DNA from: Pseudonocardia nematodicida
GTDB lineage: Bacteria > Actinomycetota > Actinomycetes > Mycobacteriales > Pseudonocardiaceae
Length of the DNA: 64,000 bases
Assembly (NCBI RefSeq): GCF_040105385.1
Contig: NZ_JBEDNQ010000001.1
Coordinates: 868,001-932,000 of the forward strand
Direction: 5' to 3'
The first letter of the stretch is position 1, and each line of letters starts with the position of its first letter. Below the pieces are notes generated by a model, which was given only the letters and a program-made list of their open reading frames with translations, searched no databases and was not told the origin of the DNA. Of the stretch, positions 25,130-33,824 are shown piece by piece. The translations under genes and the position numbers were made by a program.

Positions 25130-26491
25130 ATGGCCGAGGTGAGCACACAGCCCGGATCGCCCGCCCACGAGACGAAGCTGAACCGGACCATCGGCGTCGC
25201 GCTGCTGTTCTTCTTCATCGTCGGCGACACCCTCGGCGCCGGGATCTACACGCTGATCGGGACGATGGCCGCCGACGTCGGCGGCATGCTCTGGCTGCCG
25301 CTGCTCCTCGCGCTCGTGCTGGCCCTGCTCACCGCGGGCACCTACGCGGAGATGATCACCAAGTACCCGCACGCCGGTGGTGCGGCCCGCTACGCCGACC
25401 GCGCGTTCGGGGTGCCGTACCTGACCTTTGTCGTCGGGTTCTTCATGGCGGCGTCCGGGATCACGACGTCCGCGGCGCTGGCCAACGCGTTCACCGGCCA
25501 CTACCTGACGGCGCTGGTCGACGTGCCCACGATCCCGGTCACCGTGGTGTTCCTGCTACTCCTGATCGCGATCAACCTCCGCGGGGTGCGGGAGTCGCTG
25601 TCGGCGAACGTCGTCATGACCGTCGTCGAGACCACCGGGCTGGTCCTGGTGATCGTGGTCGCGGCGATCGTCTTCGGCAGCGGGGACGGCGACCCGGCCC
25701 GGGTCCTGACGCCGTCGCCGGACCAGCCGATCCTCACCGGCGCGTTCGCCGCCTCGGTGGTCGCGTTCTTCTCCTTCCTCGGCTTCGAGGCCGCCGCCAA
25801 CATGGCCGAGGAGGTCAAGGACCCCACCCGTGCCTACCCCCGCGCCCTGTTCGGCGCGATCGGCACGGCCGCGCTGATCTACCTGCTGATCGCGCTGGGC
25901 GCGGCCGTCGTGGTCGCCCCGGACGTCCTGGCCACCTCCAGCGGCCCGCTGCTCGAGGTCATCACCGCCTCCGGGCTGGCGATCCCGGGCTGGCTGTTCT
26001 CGACCATCGCGCTGATCGCCATCGCGAACGGGGCGCTGCTGTTCATGGTCATGGCCAGCCGCGCCGCGTACGGCCTCGCCGAGGCCGGCCTGCTGCCCGC
26101 GGTGTTCGGGCGGGTGGGGCCGACACGGCGGACGCCGTGGGTCGCGATCCTCGTCGTCGGTGGGGCGACGATCGGGATGAGCTTCGTCGGCAACGTCGGT
26201 CAGCTGGCGGACACGACCGTCCTGCTGCTCGTGATCGTGTTCATCGCGACGAACGTGTCCTGCCTGGTGCTGAAGTCCGACCGGGTGGAGCACGAGCACT
26301 TCACGATCCCGACGTTCGTCCCGGTCCTCGCGATCATCGCGAGCATCGTGCTGCTGACCCAGCAGACGTCCGACATCTGGCTGCTGGCCGGGGCCTACCT
26401 GGTCGTCGGGTCGATCCTCTTCCTGATCGCGCGCTACAGCGCCCGGCGGGACCCCGCCGGGCCGGGGACCACGACGTCGACGACGGACTGA
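25130..26491 (+). CDS. APC-family amino acid permease
   Basis: 453 residues with about 12 hydrophobic segments. The first helix contains the unwound G-D-T-L-G-A-G-I-Y of APC transporters (about 33-41), and F-F-S-F-L-G-F-E-A-A-A-N-M-A-E-E-V-K-D-P-T-R is the conserved helix 6 signature. Imports or exchanges an amino acid or amine; specificity unknown. It appears monocistronic, followed by the convergent tetR. Confidence 0.9.
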   Translation: MAEVSTQPGSPAHETKLNRTIGVALLFFFIVGDTLGAGIYTLIGTMAADVGGMLWLPLLLALVLALLTAGTYAEMITKYPHAGGAARYADRAFGVPYLTFVVGFFMAASGITTSAALANAFTGHYLTALVDVPTIPVTVVFLLLLIAINLRGVRESLSANVVMTVVETTGLVLVIVVAAIVFGSGDGDPARVLTPSPDQPILTGAFAASVVAFFSFLGFEAAANMAEEVKDPTRAYPRALFGAIGTAALIYLLIALGAAVVVAPDVLATSSGPLLEVITASGLAIPGWLFSTIALIAIANGALLFMVMASRAAYGLAEAGLLPAVFGRVGPTRRTPWVAILVVGGATIGMSFVGNVGQLADTTVLLLVIVFIATNVSCLVLKSDRVEHEHFTIPTFVPVLAIIASIVLLTQQTSDIWLLAGAYLVVGSILFLIARYSARRDPAGPGTTTSTTD

Positions 26492-26519
26492 CGCCCGGCC
26501 CGGTCCGGGAACCGGTGGC

Positions 26520-27182
26520 CTACGCCGGCCACGGGGTCCCGTACCGGGCACCGATCGTCTCGACGGCCTCGGCCACCGACGTGGCCACCATCTCCGGACC
26601 CGGGTCCCAGCCGGGCAGCAGCAGGCCCGGCCAGAGGACGACGTTCGCGATCATGCCGAGGAAGTGGGTGGTCGCGATGTCCAGGTCGTCGATGCGTGCC
26701 GTCCCGGCCGCCCGCTCGGCCGCGAGATAGTCGCGCACGGCGACGTAGAACGGCATCTTGCCGGTGTCGAAGTGTGTCCGGCTCAGCTCCGGGAAGCGCG
26801 GGGCCTCCGCGATCACGATGCGGTACAGGTCGACCATCTCGGGCCGGCCCAGCAGCTCGGCGTAGCGCGTGCCGAGTGCGCGGAGGCCGGCTCGCAGATC
26901 TCCCGCCGCGGGCAGCGGCCCGTCGTCGGCGCCCGGCGCCCAGGACTCGGTGACCATCGCGTCGAACAGCGCGGCCTTGGTCGGGAACTGCTTGAACAGG
27001 GTCGCCCGGGACACGCCCGCGTCGACGGCGATCCTCGCCAGCGAGGCCCCGCTGTAGCCCTGCGCGAGGAACAGTCGGGTGGCCGCCGCGACGAGTGCGC
27101 TCCGCTTCTGCTCCGCGACCTGCCGGTGGTAGGCCGTGGCCCCGGGCGGCGACGCCTGCTCGCTGCTCATGGCACCCATCAT
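26520..27182 (-). CDS. TetR/AcrR-family repressor
   Basis: 220 residues; three in-frame ATGs (27182, 27179, 27170) leave the exact start open. Helix-turn-helix at about 27-75 (R-S-A-L-V-A-A-A-T-R-L-F-L-A-Q-G-Y ... G-V-S-R-A-T-L-F-K-Q-F-P-T-K). The C-terminal helices (Y-R-I-V-I-A-E-A-P-R-F-P-E-L) fit the TetR_C_7/33-like AcrR group. It is divergent from an SDR gene across a strong operator (27218-27272) and very likely represses it and itself. Confidence 0.88.
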   Translation of the reverse strand: MMGAMSSEQASPPGATAYHRQVAEQKRSALVAAATRLFLAQGYSGASLARIAVDAGVSRATLFKQFPTKAALFDAMVTESWAPGADDGPLPAAGDLRAGLRALGTRYAELLGRPEMVDLYRIVIAEAPRFPELSRTHFDTGKMPFYVAVRDYLAAERAAGTARIDDLDIATTHFLGMIANVVLWPGLLLPGWDPGPEMVATSVAEAVETIGARYGTPWPA

Positions 27183-27217
27183 GCGCCACCGGCGTCGGGC
27201 GTGACGAGGCGAGCCAC

Positions 27218-27272
27218 TTGACTCACCTCTCGGAACGGCCTAGCTTCGGAGAGGTGAGTCGTTCGACTCACC
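27218..27272. promoter_or_regulatory. Promoter and TetR operator of the SDR gene
   Basis: -35 TTGACT (27218-27223), 17-base spacer, -10 TAGCTT (27241-27246). A perfect 20-bp palindrome GGTGAGTCGTTCGACTCACC covers 27253-27272, at the predicted start of transcription. A third half-site GACTCACC overlaps the -35, and 12 bases GACTCACCTCTC (from 27220) are the inverse of GAGAGGTGAGTC (27249-27260). TetR binding here would block RNA polymerase. Confidence 0.75.
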
Positions 27273-27292
27273 ATCTATCGAGGAGTGGGAAG

Positions 27293-28072
27293 ATGGACAC
27301 CACACACCATCCCGGGACACGCCCGGAGATCGCCGTCGTGACCGGCGCAGGCCGGGGCATCGGACGCAGCACCGCCCTGGCTCTCGCCCGGCGCGGCGCC
27401 AGGGTCGTTGTGACCTACCACCAGGGGGCCGACGGAGCCGCGGAGACGGTCCGCACGATCGAGGCGGCCGGGGGCGAGGCCGTCGCGGTACGGCTCGACG
27501 TGGGCGACCTCGCCGCGATCGAGGCGTTCGCCGGCGAGCTCACCGGGATCCTCGCCCGGTGGGACGCTCCCGCGGTCGACGTGCTGGTCAACAACGCCGG
27601 GATCGGCCTGTTCGGCCTCCTCCAGGACGTGACGGCGGCCGACTTCGACGCGAGTGTGTCCACCAACTTCCGTGGCACGTTCTTCCTGATCCAGGCGCTG
27701 CTGCCCACCTTCGTCGCGGGCAGCCGCATCGTCGTCGTGTCGACGTCGGCGACCCGGCACATGAGCCCGGGGATGAGCGTCTACTCGGCGTCCAAGGCGG
27801 CGCTGGAGGCGATGACCCGCGGCCTCGCCGGGGAGCTCGGAGGGCGCGGGATCCGGATCAACACCGTGGCGCCCGGCCCCAGCGCGACCGACTTCAACGG
27901 CGGGGCCATGCGCGACGACCCGGCGCTGCGCGGCCACCTCGCCGACCACACCGCCCTCGGTCGCGTCGGGGACCCGGACGAGATCGGTGACGCCATCGCG
28001 GCACTCACCTCGGACGGGATGCGCTGGGTGACCGCCGAGCGCCTCGAGGTGTCCGGCGGCGCGCTCCTCTGA
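27293..28072 (+). CDS. SDR oxidoreductase (3-oxoacyl reductase-like)
   Basis: 259 residues; ATG at 27293 with GAGGAG upstream. T-G-A-G-R-G-I-G at about 17-24, N-N-A-G at about 101-104, catalytic Ser in V-S-T-S-A-T and Y-S-A-S-K at about 163-167. The basic residues after beta-2 (T-Y-H-Q-G) slightly favour NADP(H). It is controlled by the divergent TetR repressor through the 20-bp palindrome, a common arrangement for inducible detoxifying reductases. Confidence 0.9.
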   Translation: MDTTHHPGTRPEIAVVTGAGRGIGRSTALALARRGARVVVTYHQGADGAAETVRTIEAAGGEAVAVRLDVGDLAAIEAFAGELTGILARWDAPAVDVLVNNAGIGLFGLLQDVTAADFDASVSTNFRGTFFLIQALLPTFVAGSRIVVVSTSATRHMSPGMSVYSASKAALEAMTRGLAGELGGRGIRINTVAPGPSATDFNGGAMRDDPALRGHLADHTALGRVGDPDEIGDAIAALTSDGMRWVTAERLEVSGGALL

Positions 28073-28212
28073 ACAGGACGATCTCCGTCCCGGGGCTGCG
28101 TCCTCCTCCGGAGGTCGTAACCGCGGCTGGGCACTCGAGCCCGATGTGTCGGCCCCCGGCAGCGGCCAGGCTGATCAGCGATCAGTTCCGGCCCGACGGG
28201 AGCGCAGCACCG

Positions 28213-30210
28213 ATGCAGACCGACCACAGAGGACGACGAGGAGTCCGGCGCGCGATCGCCCGGCTGGCGGCGCTGGCGACGGTGCTCGTCGTCGCCGCCG
28301 GCTGCGCGGGAGCCGGAACCGAAGCAGGCGGCCCGCAGCCGGCACCACACGTGCCGGCGCCGGCCACCGCCGAGCTGACCGCGACCGACGTCGAGAGCTG
28401 GCTGGACGGCCTCGTCCCGGCCGCCCTCACCCGCTCGGGGATCGCCGGCGGCGTGGTCACCGTCGTGCAGGACGGGCAGCTGCTGACCGCCCGCGGCTAC
28501 GGCGACGCCCACCTCGGCGACGGGAACGGCGACGGCCGGGAGCCGGTGGACCCGGAGCGCACGCTGTTCCGGGTCGGCTCGGTGTCGAAGGTGCTCACCG
28601 CCACCGCGGTCCTGCAGCAGGTCGAGCAGGGCCGGATCGACCTGGACGCCGACGTGCGCGAGCACCTGGACTTCGCGCTGCCGCTACGGTTCGACCAGCC
28701 GGTCACCATGCGGCACCTGCTCACCCACACCGCCGGGTTCGAGGAGGTGATCGACGGGCTGATCGCGTTCGACGACCGGCCCACCGACCTGCGTGCCGCG
28801 CTCGCCACCGCGCCACCCGAGCAGGTCTTCTCCCCCGGGACCACCCCGGCCTACTCCAACTACGGCTACGGTCTGGCCGGCTACGTCGTCGAGCGCGTCA
28901 GCGGCGTCGGGTTCGACGACTACGTGCAGCGCAACATCCTCGAGCCGGCCGGGATGACCGGCTCCAGCGTCGCCCAGCCGCTGCCCCCCGAACTGCGGGA
29001 GCGGCTGTCCGGCGCCTTCGCCACCTCCGCCGGACCGCCGATGCCGTTCGAGACGATCGGTGCCGCCCCGGCCGGATCGCTCACCGCCTCCGGTACCGAC
29101 ATGGCCCGGTTCGCGACCGCGCTGATGGACGGCCGGCTGCTGGCCCCGGAGACGACCGCGCTCATGCAGGAGCCGGGTCTCGGCCCGGAGACGCTGGGCA
29201 CCCTCGCCGGGAGCCCCCGGATGGCGCTGGGGCTGTTCGACGAGTCCCGCAACGGCCGGCGCATCCTCGGCCACGGCGGCGACACCGTCTTCTTCCACTC
29301 GCACCTGCAGCTGTACCCGGACGCGCGCACCGCGGTCTTCGTCAGCCTCAACAGCGCCGGGGCCGGCGCCGACACCCTGGACCTGCGCAACGCCGTGCTC
29401 GACGGCTTCGCCGACCGCTACTTCCCGGCCGAACGGCCGCCCGCCGCACCCGCGTCGGGCACCGGGACACCGGAGCGGGCCGCCGCGTTCGCCGGGCGCT
29501 ACGAGTCGGCGCGGGCATCGTTCAGCACCTTCGCCTCGGCCGTGAGCCTGACCGGGCAGACGACCGTGACCGACCGGCCGGACGGGACCGTCCTGATCTC
29601 CCCCGGTCCGGGCAGCGTCCGGTCGGCCGCCTACCGCGAGGTCCGGCCCGACGTCTGGCAGGAGATCGGCGGGCAGCGGACGATCAGCACCCGGACCCGC
29701 GACGGCCAGGTCGCCGAGATCGGGTACGCGTCGGCGTTCACCCTGCTGCGCGCGACCCCGGTCCGCGACGCCGGGATCGGCGTCCCGGTGCTCGCCGGCT
29801 CGGCGATGCTGCTGCTCGCGAGCCTGCTGGCCTGGCCGCTCGGCGCGCTGCTGCGCCGCCGCTACGGTGCCGCGGCGCCCGCACCGCTGGGACGGGCGGA
29901 CCGCCTGCTGCACGGGCTGACCCGGGTCGCCGTCGCGGCCGGCGTCGTCGCCCTCGCGGGGTGGACGGTGTCGATCGCTACGATCCTCTCCTTCGGTGAC
30001 ATCCCGTTCGCGGTCCTGCAGGGGCTGCAGGTGGCGCAGTGGGTGGCGCTGCTCGGCGTCGCCGCGGCGGCGGGGGCCGTGGTGACCGCGCTGCGGGCCG
30101 GTGCGGGACGCGGCCGGGTCACCGGCCGCGTGGTGCAGCTGCTGGCACTGGCCGGTACGGCCTGGGTCGCGGTGGCGTTCGGCCTGCTGTCATCGAGTCT
30201 GAGCTACTGA
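28213..30210 (+). CDS. Serine beta-lactamase-like lipoprotein with C-terminal membrane helices
   Basis: 665 residues from the ATG at 28213, whose product begins with a basic n-region, a hydrophobic core and lipobox V-V-A-A-G-C (Cys about 32). The class C/esterase-type domain has S-V-S-K (nucleophile Ser), Y-S-N and H-G-G-D. After a roughly 100-residue lipocalin-like spacer come three or four hydrophobic helices. An extracytoplasmic serine hydrolase tethered at both ends; it may be a peptidase, esterase or penicillin-recognising enzyme. Eleven bases before a histidine kinase gene, so probably co-transcribed with that two-component system. Confidence 0.85.
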   Translation: MQTDHRGRRGVRRAIARLAALATVLVVAAGCAGAGTEAGGPQPAPHVPAPATAELTATDVESWLDGLVPAALTRSGIAGGVVTVVQDGQLLTARGYGDAHLGDGNGDGREPVDPERTLFRVGSVSKVLTATAVLQQVEQGRIDLDADVREHLDFALPLRFDQPVTMRHLLTHTAGFEEVIDGLIAFDDRPTDLRAALATAPPEQVFSPGTTPAYSNYGYGLAGYVVERVSGVGFDDYVQRNILEPAGMTGSSVAQPLPPELRERLSGAFATSAGPPMPFETIGAAPAGSLTASGTDMARFATALMDGRLLAPETTALMQEPGLGPETLGTLAGSPRMALGLFDESRNGRRILGHGGDTVFFHSHLQLYPDARTAVFVSLNSAGAGADTLDLRNAVLDGFADRYFPAERPPAAPASGTGTPERAAAFAGRYESARASFSTFASAVSLTGQTTVTDRPDGTVLISPGPGSVRSAAYREVRPDVWQEIGGQRTISTRTRDGQVAEIGYASAFTLLRATPVRDAGIGVPVLAGSAMLLLASLLAWPLGALLRRRYGAAAPAPLGRADRLLHGLTRVAVAAGVVALAGWTVSIATILSFGDIPFAVLQGLQVAQWVALLGVAAAAGAVVTALRAGAGRGRVTGRVVQLLALAGTAWVAVAFGLLSSSLSY

Positions 30211-30221
30211 GCTGAGGAGCC

Positions 30222-31499
30222 ATGGCCGTCACATCCGACCGAGCGGACGCCGCTCGCTTCGACGCCGCTCGCTTCGACGCCGCCCTCGACGCCGTCGGGC
30301 TGACCGGCCCGTTCCGCCGCGACTGCACGCTCGCCGTGCTCCTCGCGGCGGTGACGGCGGGCATCGTCCTGCTGATCCCGGTGCTCGAGCCGGCGGTCGC
30401 GCCCGAGCAGCTCCCCTCGACGGCGGTCCTCCTCGTCGTGGTGGTGCAGACGCTGCTGCTGGCCGCGCGCCGCGTCGCGCCACAGCTGTGCCTGCTGGCG
30501 GTGACCGGGCTCCAGGTCGTCGTGCCGTTCCTGGCGCTTCCCGAGGACATGGTCCGCGGACCGGCGACGACCGTCGCGGTCTACACCTGCGCGACCCTGC
30601 TGGCGCCGGGGCGGGTCGCGGCGCTCACCGCCGGTGTCGTCGCCCTCGAGACGGCCGGGGTCGCCGGTGCCCTCCTCCCCGGACCCGGCCTGCCGATCGG
30701 GGTGCTCGTCGCCCAGCTCGTCGGGGTCGCGCTGCTCTACCCCGGCGCCGCGCTGGTGGGCTCCTACGTCGCGACCCGTCGTCACTACACCGCGGTCCTG
30801 CGGGCCCGGGCGGCCGAGGAGATCGAGGCGCACCGCGCCCGGGCCGACGCCGCCGTGGTCCGGGAACGCACCCGGATGGCCCGCGAGCTGCACGACATCG
30901 CCGCCCACCACCTCTCGGCGATGGTCGTGCAGACCGCGATGATCGAGAAGCTGGTCGACCGCGATCCGGAACGCGCGAAGCAGACCGCGGCGGACGCCCG
31001 GCGCCAGGGCCGGGAGACGCTGCGCGACCTGCGGATGGTCGTCGGCGCACTGCGTGAAGACGTGGCCGGTGACCTGACCGCCGACCATCCAGTCCCCGGC
31101 CTGGCCGATCTCGACCGGTTGATCGGGACGCACCGGGGGCTCGGCGCCGCGGTGACCGTGGAACGCACCGGCGGGCCGACCGGCCTGTCCCCCGTCGCGG
31201 ACGTCACCGGCTACCGGGTCGTCCAGGAGGCCCTGGCGAACGCCCGGGAGCACGCGCCCGGGGCGCCGGTCCGGCTCGCGGTCGACCGCACGTCCGACAC
31301 GGTGACGATCACCGTGCAGAACCCGCTGCCGGACGGCGTCGTGGATCCGGACCGGTCCGGCCGCGGCTTCGGACTGGCCGGGATGCGGGAACGGGCCCAG
31401 CTGGTCGGGGCGGACTTCGAGTTCGGCCCGACGGCCGACGGGAACTGGCGGGTCCGCCTGGTGGTGCGGGGCGAGGACGACGAGACGGGGACGACGTGA
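30222..31499 (+). CDS. NarL-type sensor histidine kinase
   Basis: 425 residues. Four to five hydrophobic segments (about 35-185), then the HisKA_3 dimerisation box with R-E-L-H-D-I-A-A-H-H-L-S (phospho-acceptor His), then an HATPase with N-A-R-E-H-A-P-G and G-F-G-L-A-G-M-R-E-R. No extracytoplasmic sensor domain, so the signal is probably sensed in the membrane. The stop overlaps the response regulator (GTGA). The N-terminus carries a 15-bp tandem duplication encoding AARFD twice. Confidence 0.9.
   Translation: MAVTSDRADAARFDAARFDAALDAVGLTGPFRRDCTLAVLLAAVTAGIVLLIPVLEPAVAPEQLPSTAVLLVVVVQTLLLAARRVAPQLCLLAVTGLQVVVPFLALPEDMVRGPATTVAVYTCATLLAPGRVAALTAGVVALETAGVAGALLPGPGLPIGVLVAQLVGVALLYPGAALVGSYVATRRHYTAVLRARAAEEIEAHRARADAAVVRERTRMARELHDIAAHHLSAMVVQTAMIEKLVDRDPERAKQTAADARRQGRETLRDLRMVVGALREDVAGDLTADHPVPGLADLDRLIGTHRGLGAAVTVERTGGPTGLSPVADVTGYRVVQEALANAREHAPGAPVRLAVDRTSDTVTITVQNPLPDGVVDPDRSGRGFGLAGMRERAQLVGADFEFGPTADGNWRVRLVVRGEDDETGTT
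30249..30278 (+). repeat. 15-bp in-frame tandem duplication
   Basis: GCCGCTCGCTTCGAC occurs twice end to end (30249-30263 and 30264-30278) within the first codons of the histidine kinase, duplicating five residues. It keeps the frame, so it is probably neutral, but such repeats can expand or contract. Confidence 0.9.
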
Positions 31500-32164
31500 T
31501 CCGGGTGCTGCTGGTCGACGACCAGGCCGTCGTGCGGGCGGGGTTCCGGATGTTCCTGGACCTCGCCGACGGCATCGAGGTCGTCGGGGAGGCCGCCGAC
31601 GGGCCCGAGGCGGTGCGTCTGGCGCGGCGGCTCGCGCCGGACGTCGTCTGCATGGACGTCCGGATGCCCGGTGGGAACGGCCTGGTCGCGACCCGGGAGA
31701 TCACCTCGGGAGCCGACGGCACGCACGTGCCGGCGGTGCTCGTGGTGACGACCTTCGACCTCGACGAGTACGTCTTCGGTGCGCTGGAGGCCGGGGCGAG
31801 CGGGTTCGTCCTGAAGGACACCGACCCCGACGACCTGGTGGACGCCGTCCGCAGGCTCGCCGCGGGGCACGGCATGGTCGACCACACCGTCACCCGGCGG
31901 GTCATCACGGAGTTCGCGCGCCGGCAGCCGGTCGGGCCGGTCGATGCGCCGGAGAGCCCGCTGACCCCGCGGGAGCTCGACATCGTGCGGCTGCTCGCCC
32001 GGGGACTGTCCAATGCGGAGATCGCCGAGGAGCTGGTCGTCGAGACCACGACGGTCAAGTCGCACCTCGGCCGGGCGATGGCGAAGATCGGGGTGCGGGA
32101 CCGGCTGCAGGTCGTCGTGTGGGCCTACCGGAGCGGGATCGCCGACCCCGGCCGGAACGCTTGA
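31496..32164 (+). CDS. NarL/FixJ-family response regulator
   Basis: 222 residues; GTG start overlapping the kinase stop. The receiver domain has acidic pair D8-D9, phospho-acceptor Asp54 (C-M-D-V-R-M-P-G), Thr (V-V-T-T-F) and Lys (L-K-D). The C-terminal LuxR-type helix-turn-helix reads L-T-P-R-E-L-D-I-V-R-L-L-A-R-G-L-S-N-A-E-I-A. Partner of the upstream kinase; probably regulates the beta-lactamase-like gene and its own operon. Its stop codon is inside the -35 of the next promoter. Confidence 0.93.
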   Translation: MIRVLLVDDQAVVRAGFRMFLDLADGIEVVGEAADGPEAVRLARRLAPDVVCMDVRMPGGNGLVATREITSGADGTHVPAVLVVTTFDLDEYVFGALEAGASGFVLKDTDPDDLVDAVRRLAAGHGMVDHTVTRRVITEFARRQPVGPVDAPESPLTPRELDIVRLLARGLSNAEIAEELVVETTTVKSHLGRAMAKIGVRDRLQVVVWAYRSGIADPGRNA

Positions 32165-32191
32165 CCCTCACGCGGCGTGAGGCTCCAGGCT
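32161..32191 (+). promoter_or_regulatory. MerR-type promoter, site D (VOC-merR operon)
   Basis: -35 TTGACC (32161-32166), 19-base spacer, -10-like CAGGCT (32186-32191). The dyad CCTCACG-CGG-CGTGAGG (32166-32182) is centred 13 bases after the first T of the -35. Transcription would start at about the VOC gene ATG (32199). The dyad differs from sites A-C, so a different MerR protein is expected, most simply the one encoded two genes on. Confidence 0.75.
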
Positions 32192-32198
32192 GTGGGTC

Positions 32199-32732
32199 AT
32201 GACCGAGTACTACGACGCGTTCGCGATCAGCCCCGTGCCCGCCCCCGGCCCGGACGCGGTGGCGCCGGAGCCGTTCCGCGGGATCTACGGAATACCCGCG
32301 TTCGTCACGATCCCGACCGTCGACCTGGCGACGTCGGTGGACTTCTGGGTCCGCGGCCTCGGCTTCTTCGAGCTGTTCGCCGTCCCCGGCACGCTCGTGC
32401 ACCTGCGCCGGTGGGCGTTCCAGGACGTACTGCTCGTCGCGGCCGGGACCGCCCCGGAGCAGCCACCGGCGATGAGCGTCAGCTTCGCGTGCGTGCTCGG
32501 CGAGATCGAGCCGCTCGTCGCGTCCTGCCGGGCGGTTCGGCCGGGCTCGGTCGAGGGCCCGCGGGACACCCCCTGGAACACCCGCGACGTCGAGGTGGTC
32601 ACCCCGGAGAACGCACGGGTCGTCCTGACGGCGGCGAAGGTCCTCGATCCGTCCACTCAGGAGGCACGGAACCTGGCGGCGATCGGGATCAGCCCGCCGA
32701 GTGGTCGCGGCGACAATGGGGAGCATGCCTGA
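32199..32732 (+). CDS. VOC-family (glyoxalase/bleomycin-resistance-like) protein
   Basis: 177 residues. The beta-alpha-beta-beta-beta pattern of VOC proteins is visible (F-V-T-I-P-T-V-D-L-A-T-S-V-D-F-W-V-R-G-L-G-F-F-E-L-F). Members bind or modify small molecules, including glyoxalases and drug-binding resistance proteins. Co-transcribed with a TipA-like MerR regulator from a MerR-type promoter, which suggests an inducible drug-binding or resistance role. A 30-residue leader precedes the domain. The ATG is close to the predicted transcription start and lacks a clear ribosome site. Confidence 0.8.
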   Translation: MTEYYDAFAISPVPAPGPDAVAPEPFRGIYGIPAFVTIPTVDLATSVDFWVRGLGFFELFAVPGTLVHLRRWAFQDVLLVAAGTAPEQPPAMSVSFACVLGEIEPLVASCRAVRPGSVEGPRDTPWNTRDVEVVTPENARVVLTAAKVLDPSTQEARNLAAIGISPPSGRGDNGEHA

Positions 32733-33528
32733 TGTCACCGACGCCGACGGCCTGACCGTCGGCCGGGCCGCGGCGCGTCTGGGCGTGACCGTCCGGACCC
32801 TGCACCACTGGGACGACATCGGCCTGGCCACGCCGTCGCTGCGCACACCCGCCGGGTACCGGCTCTACACCGCCGGCGACCTGGACCGCCTGCACCGCAT
32901 CGTCGTCTACCGGGAGACCGGCCTCGACCTGGACCGCATCCGGGCGGTGCTCGACGACTCGGCCACCGACGTGCCCGGCGCCCTGCGCGCGCAGCGGGCC
33001 CTGGTCGCCGAACGGATCGACCGCCTGCAGCAGCTCGGGGCCGGGCTGGACCGGATGATCGACGCCCACGAGCGCGGTCTGCTGCTCACCGCCGAGCAGC
33101 AGGCCGCGATCTTCGGTCCCGGGTGGGACCCGGCCTGGCCCGCCGAGGCCCGTGAGCGCTACGGGCACACGGCGCAGTGGCAGCAGTACGCGGAACGTTC
33201 GGCCGCACGCGGGCCGGCGGAGTGGCGGGCTGTCGCCGACGCCGTCGCCGATCTCGACCGCACCCTCGCCGAGGCGATGGATGCCGGGGTCGTACCCGGC
33301 AGCCCGGAAGCGAACCGGCTGGTCGAGCGGCACCGCGAGGTGTTCGCGGCGTACTTCCCGCTCACCAGGCAGATGCAGGTCTGCCTCGCGCGCACCTATG
33401 AGACCGACCTCGCGTTCGCGGCGCACTACGACGGCGTCCGCACCGGCCTCGCCGCCTGGTTCCGCCGGATCGTCGACGCCGACGCACGCGCGCACGGCAT
33501 CGACCCGGACACGGCGACGTGGCAGTAG
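32716..33528 (+). CDS. MerR-family regulator with TipAS-like effector domain
   Basis: About 270 residues; ATG at 32716 or 32725, both overlapping the VOC gene end. N-terminal MerR helix-turn-helix (T-V-G-R-A-A-A-R-L-G-V-T-V-R-T-L-H-H-W-D-D-I-G-L) and coiled-coil dimerisation helix, then a TipAS-type domain (about 135-265; R-Y-G-H-T-A-Q-W-Q-Q-Y ... H-R-E-V-F-A-A-Y-F-P-L-T) that in TipA binds thiopeptide antibiotics. It should activate the operon's own spread promoter (site D) when an inducer is bound. Confidence 0.9.
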   Translation: MGSMPDVTDADGLTVGRAAARLGVTVRTLHHWDDIGLATPSLRTPAGYRLYTAGDLDRLHRIVVYRETGLDLDRIRAVLDDSATDVPGALRAQRALVAERIDRLQQLGAGLDRMIDAHERGLLLTAEQQAAIFGPGWDPAWPAEARERYGHTAQWQQYAERSAARGPAEWRAVADAVADLDRTLAEAMDAGVVPGSPEANRLVERHREVFAAYFPLTRQMQVCLARTYETDLAFAAHYDGVRTGLAAWFRRIVDADARAHGIDPDTATWQ

Positions 33529-33658
33529 CCACGGCGCGGCACCCCGGCCGTCGCCGACACCCCGCCCCGGTCGTCGCCGACACGACACCGGCTCCACGGA
33601 CATCCCGAACGACCCGTCTCTCCACGGGACTCGCGATGTTGCGCGCCCAAGACCACAC

Positions 33659-33712
33659 GAGGGGCACCTGAGGGTAGTTCGATCATGTAGCGACAGCCCT
33701 GGTGTGCCCCTC
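33659..33712. repeat. Inverted repeat GAGGGGCAC...GTGCCCCTC
   Basis: Nine-base perfect arms (33659-33667 and 33704-33712) with a 36-base interior that can add an AGGG/CCCT pairing. It lies in the 309-base gap between merR and the HNH gene. It may end merR transcription. No gene was seen in this gap. Confidence 0.45.
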
Positions 33713-33824
33713 ACGCCTGATCTGACCGCCCGCGTTCGAGTGCGGGCACCCATACTTGCGATCAGGGGTCGCCAAGCGGTCGGTTTCACGCGCCGAAAGA
33801 CCGGAAACCGCAGCTCACAAGCCC

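Noticed and set aside
33768..33800. tRNA-like stretch GGGGTCGCCAAGCGGTCGG before the HNH gene
   Set aside because: Resembles a D-arm only; no acceptor stem, anticodon stem or T-arm can be paired.
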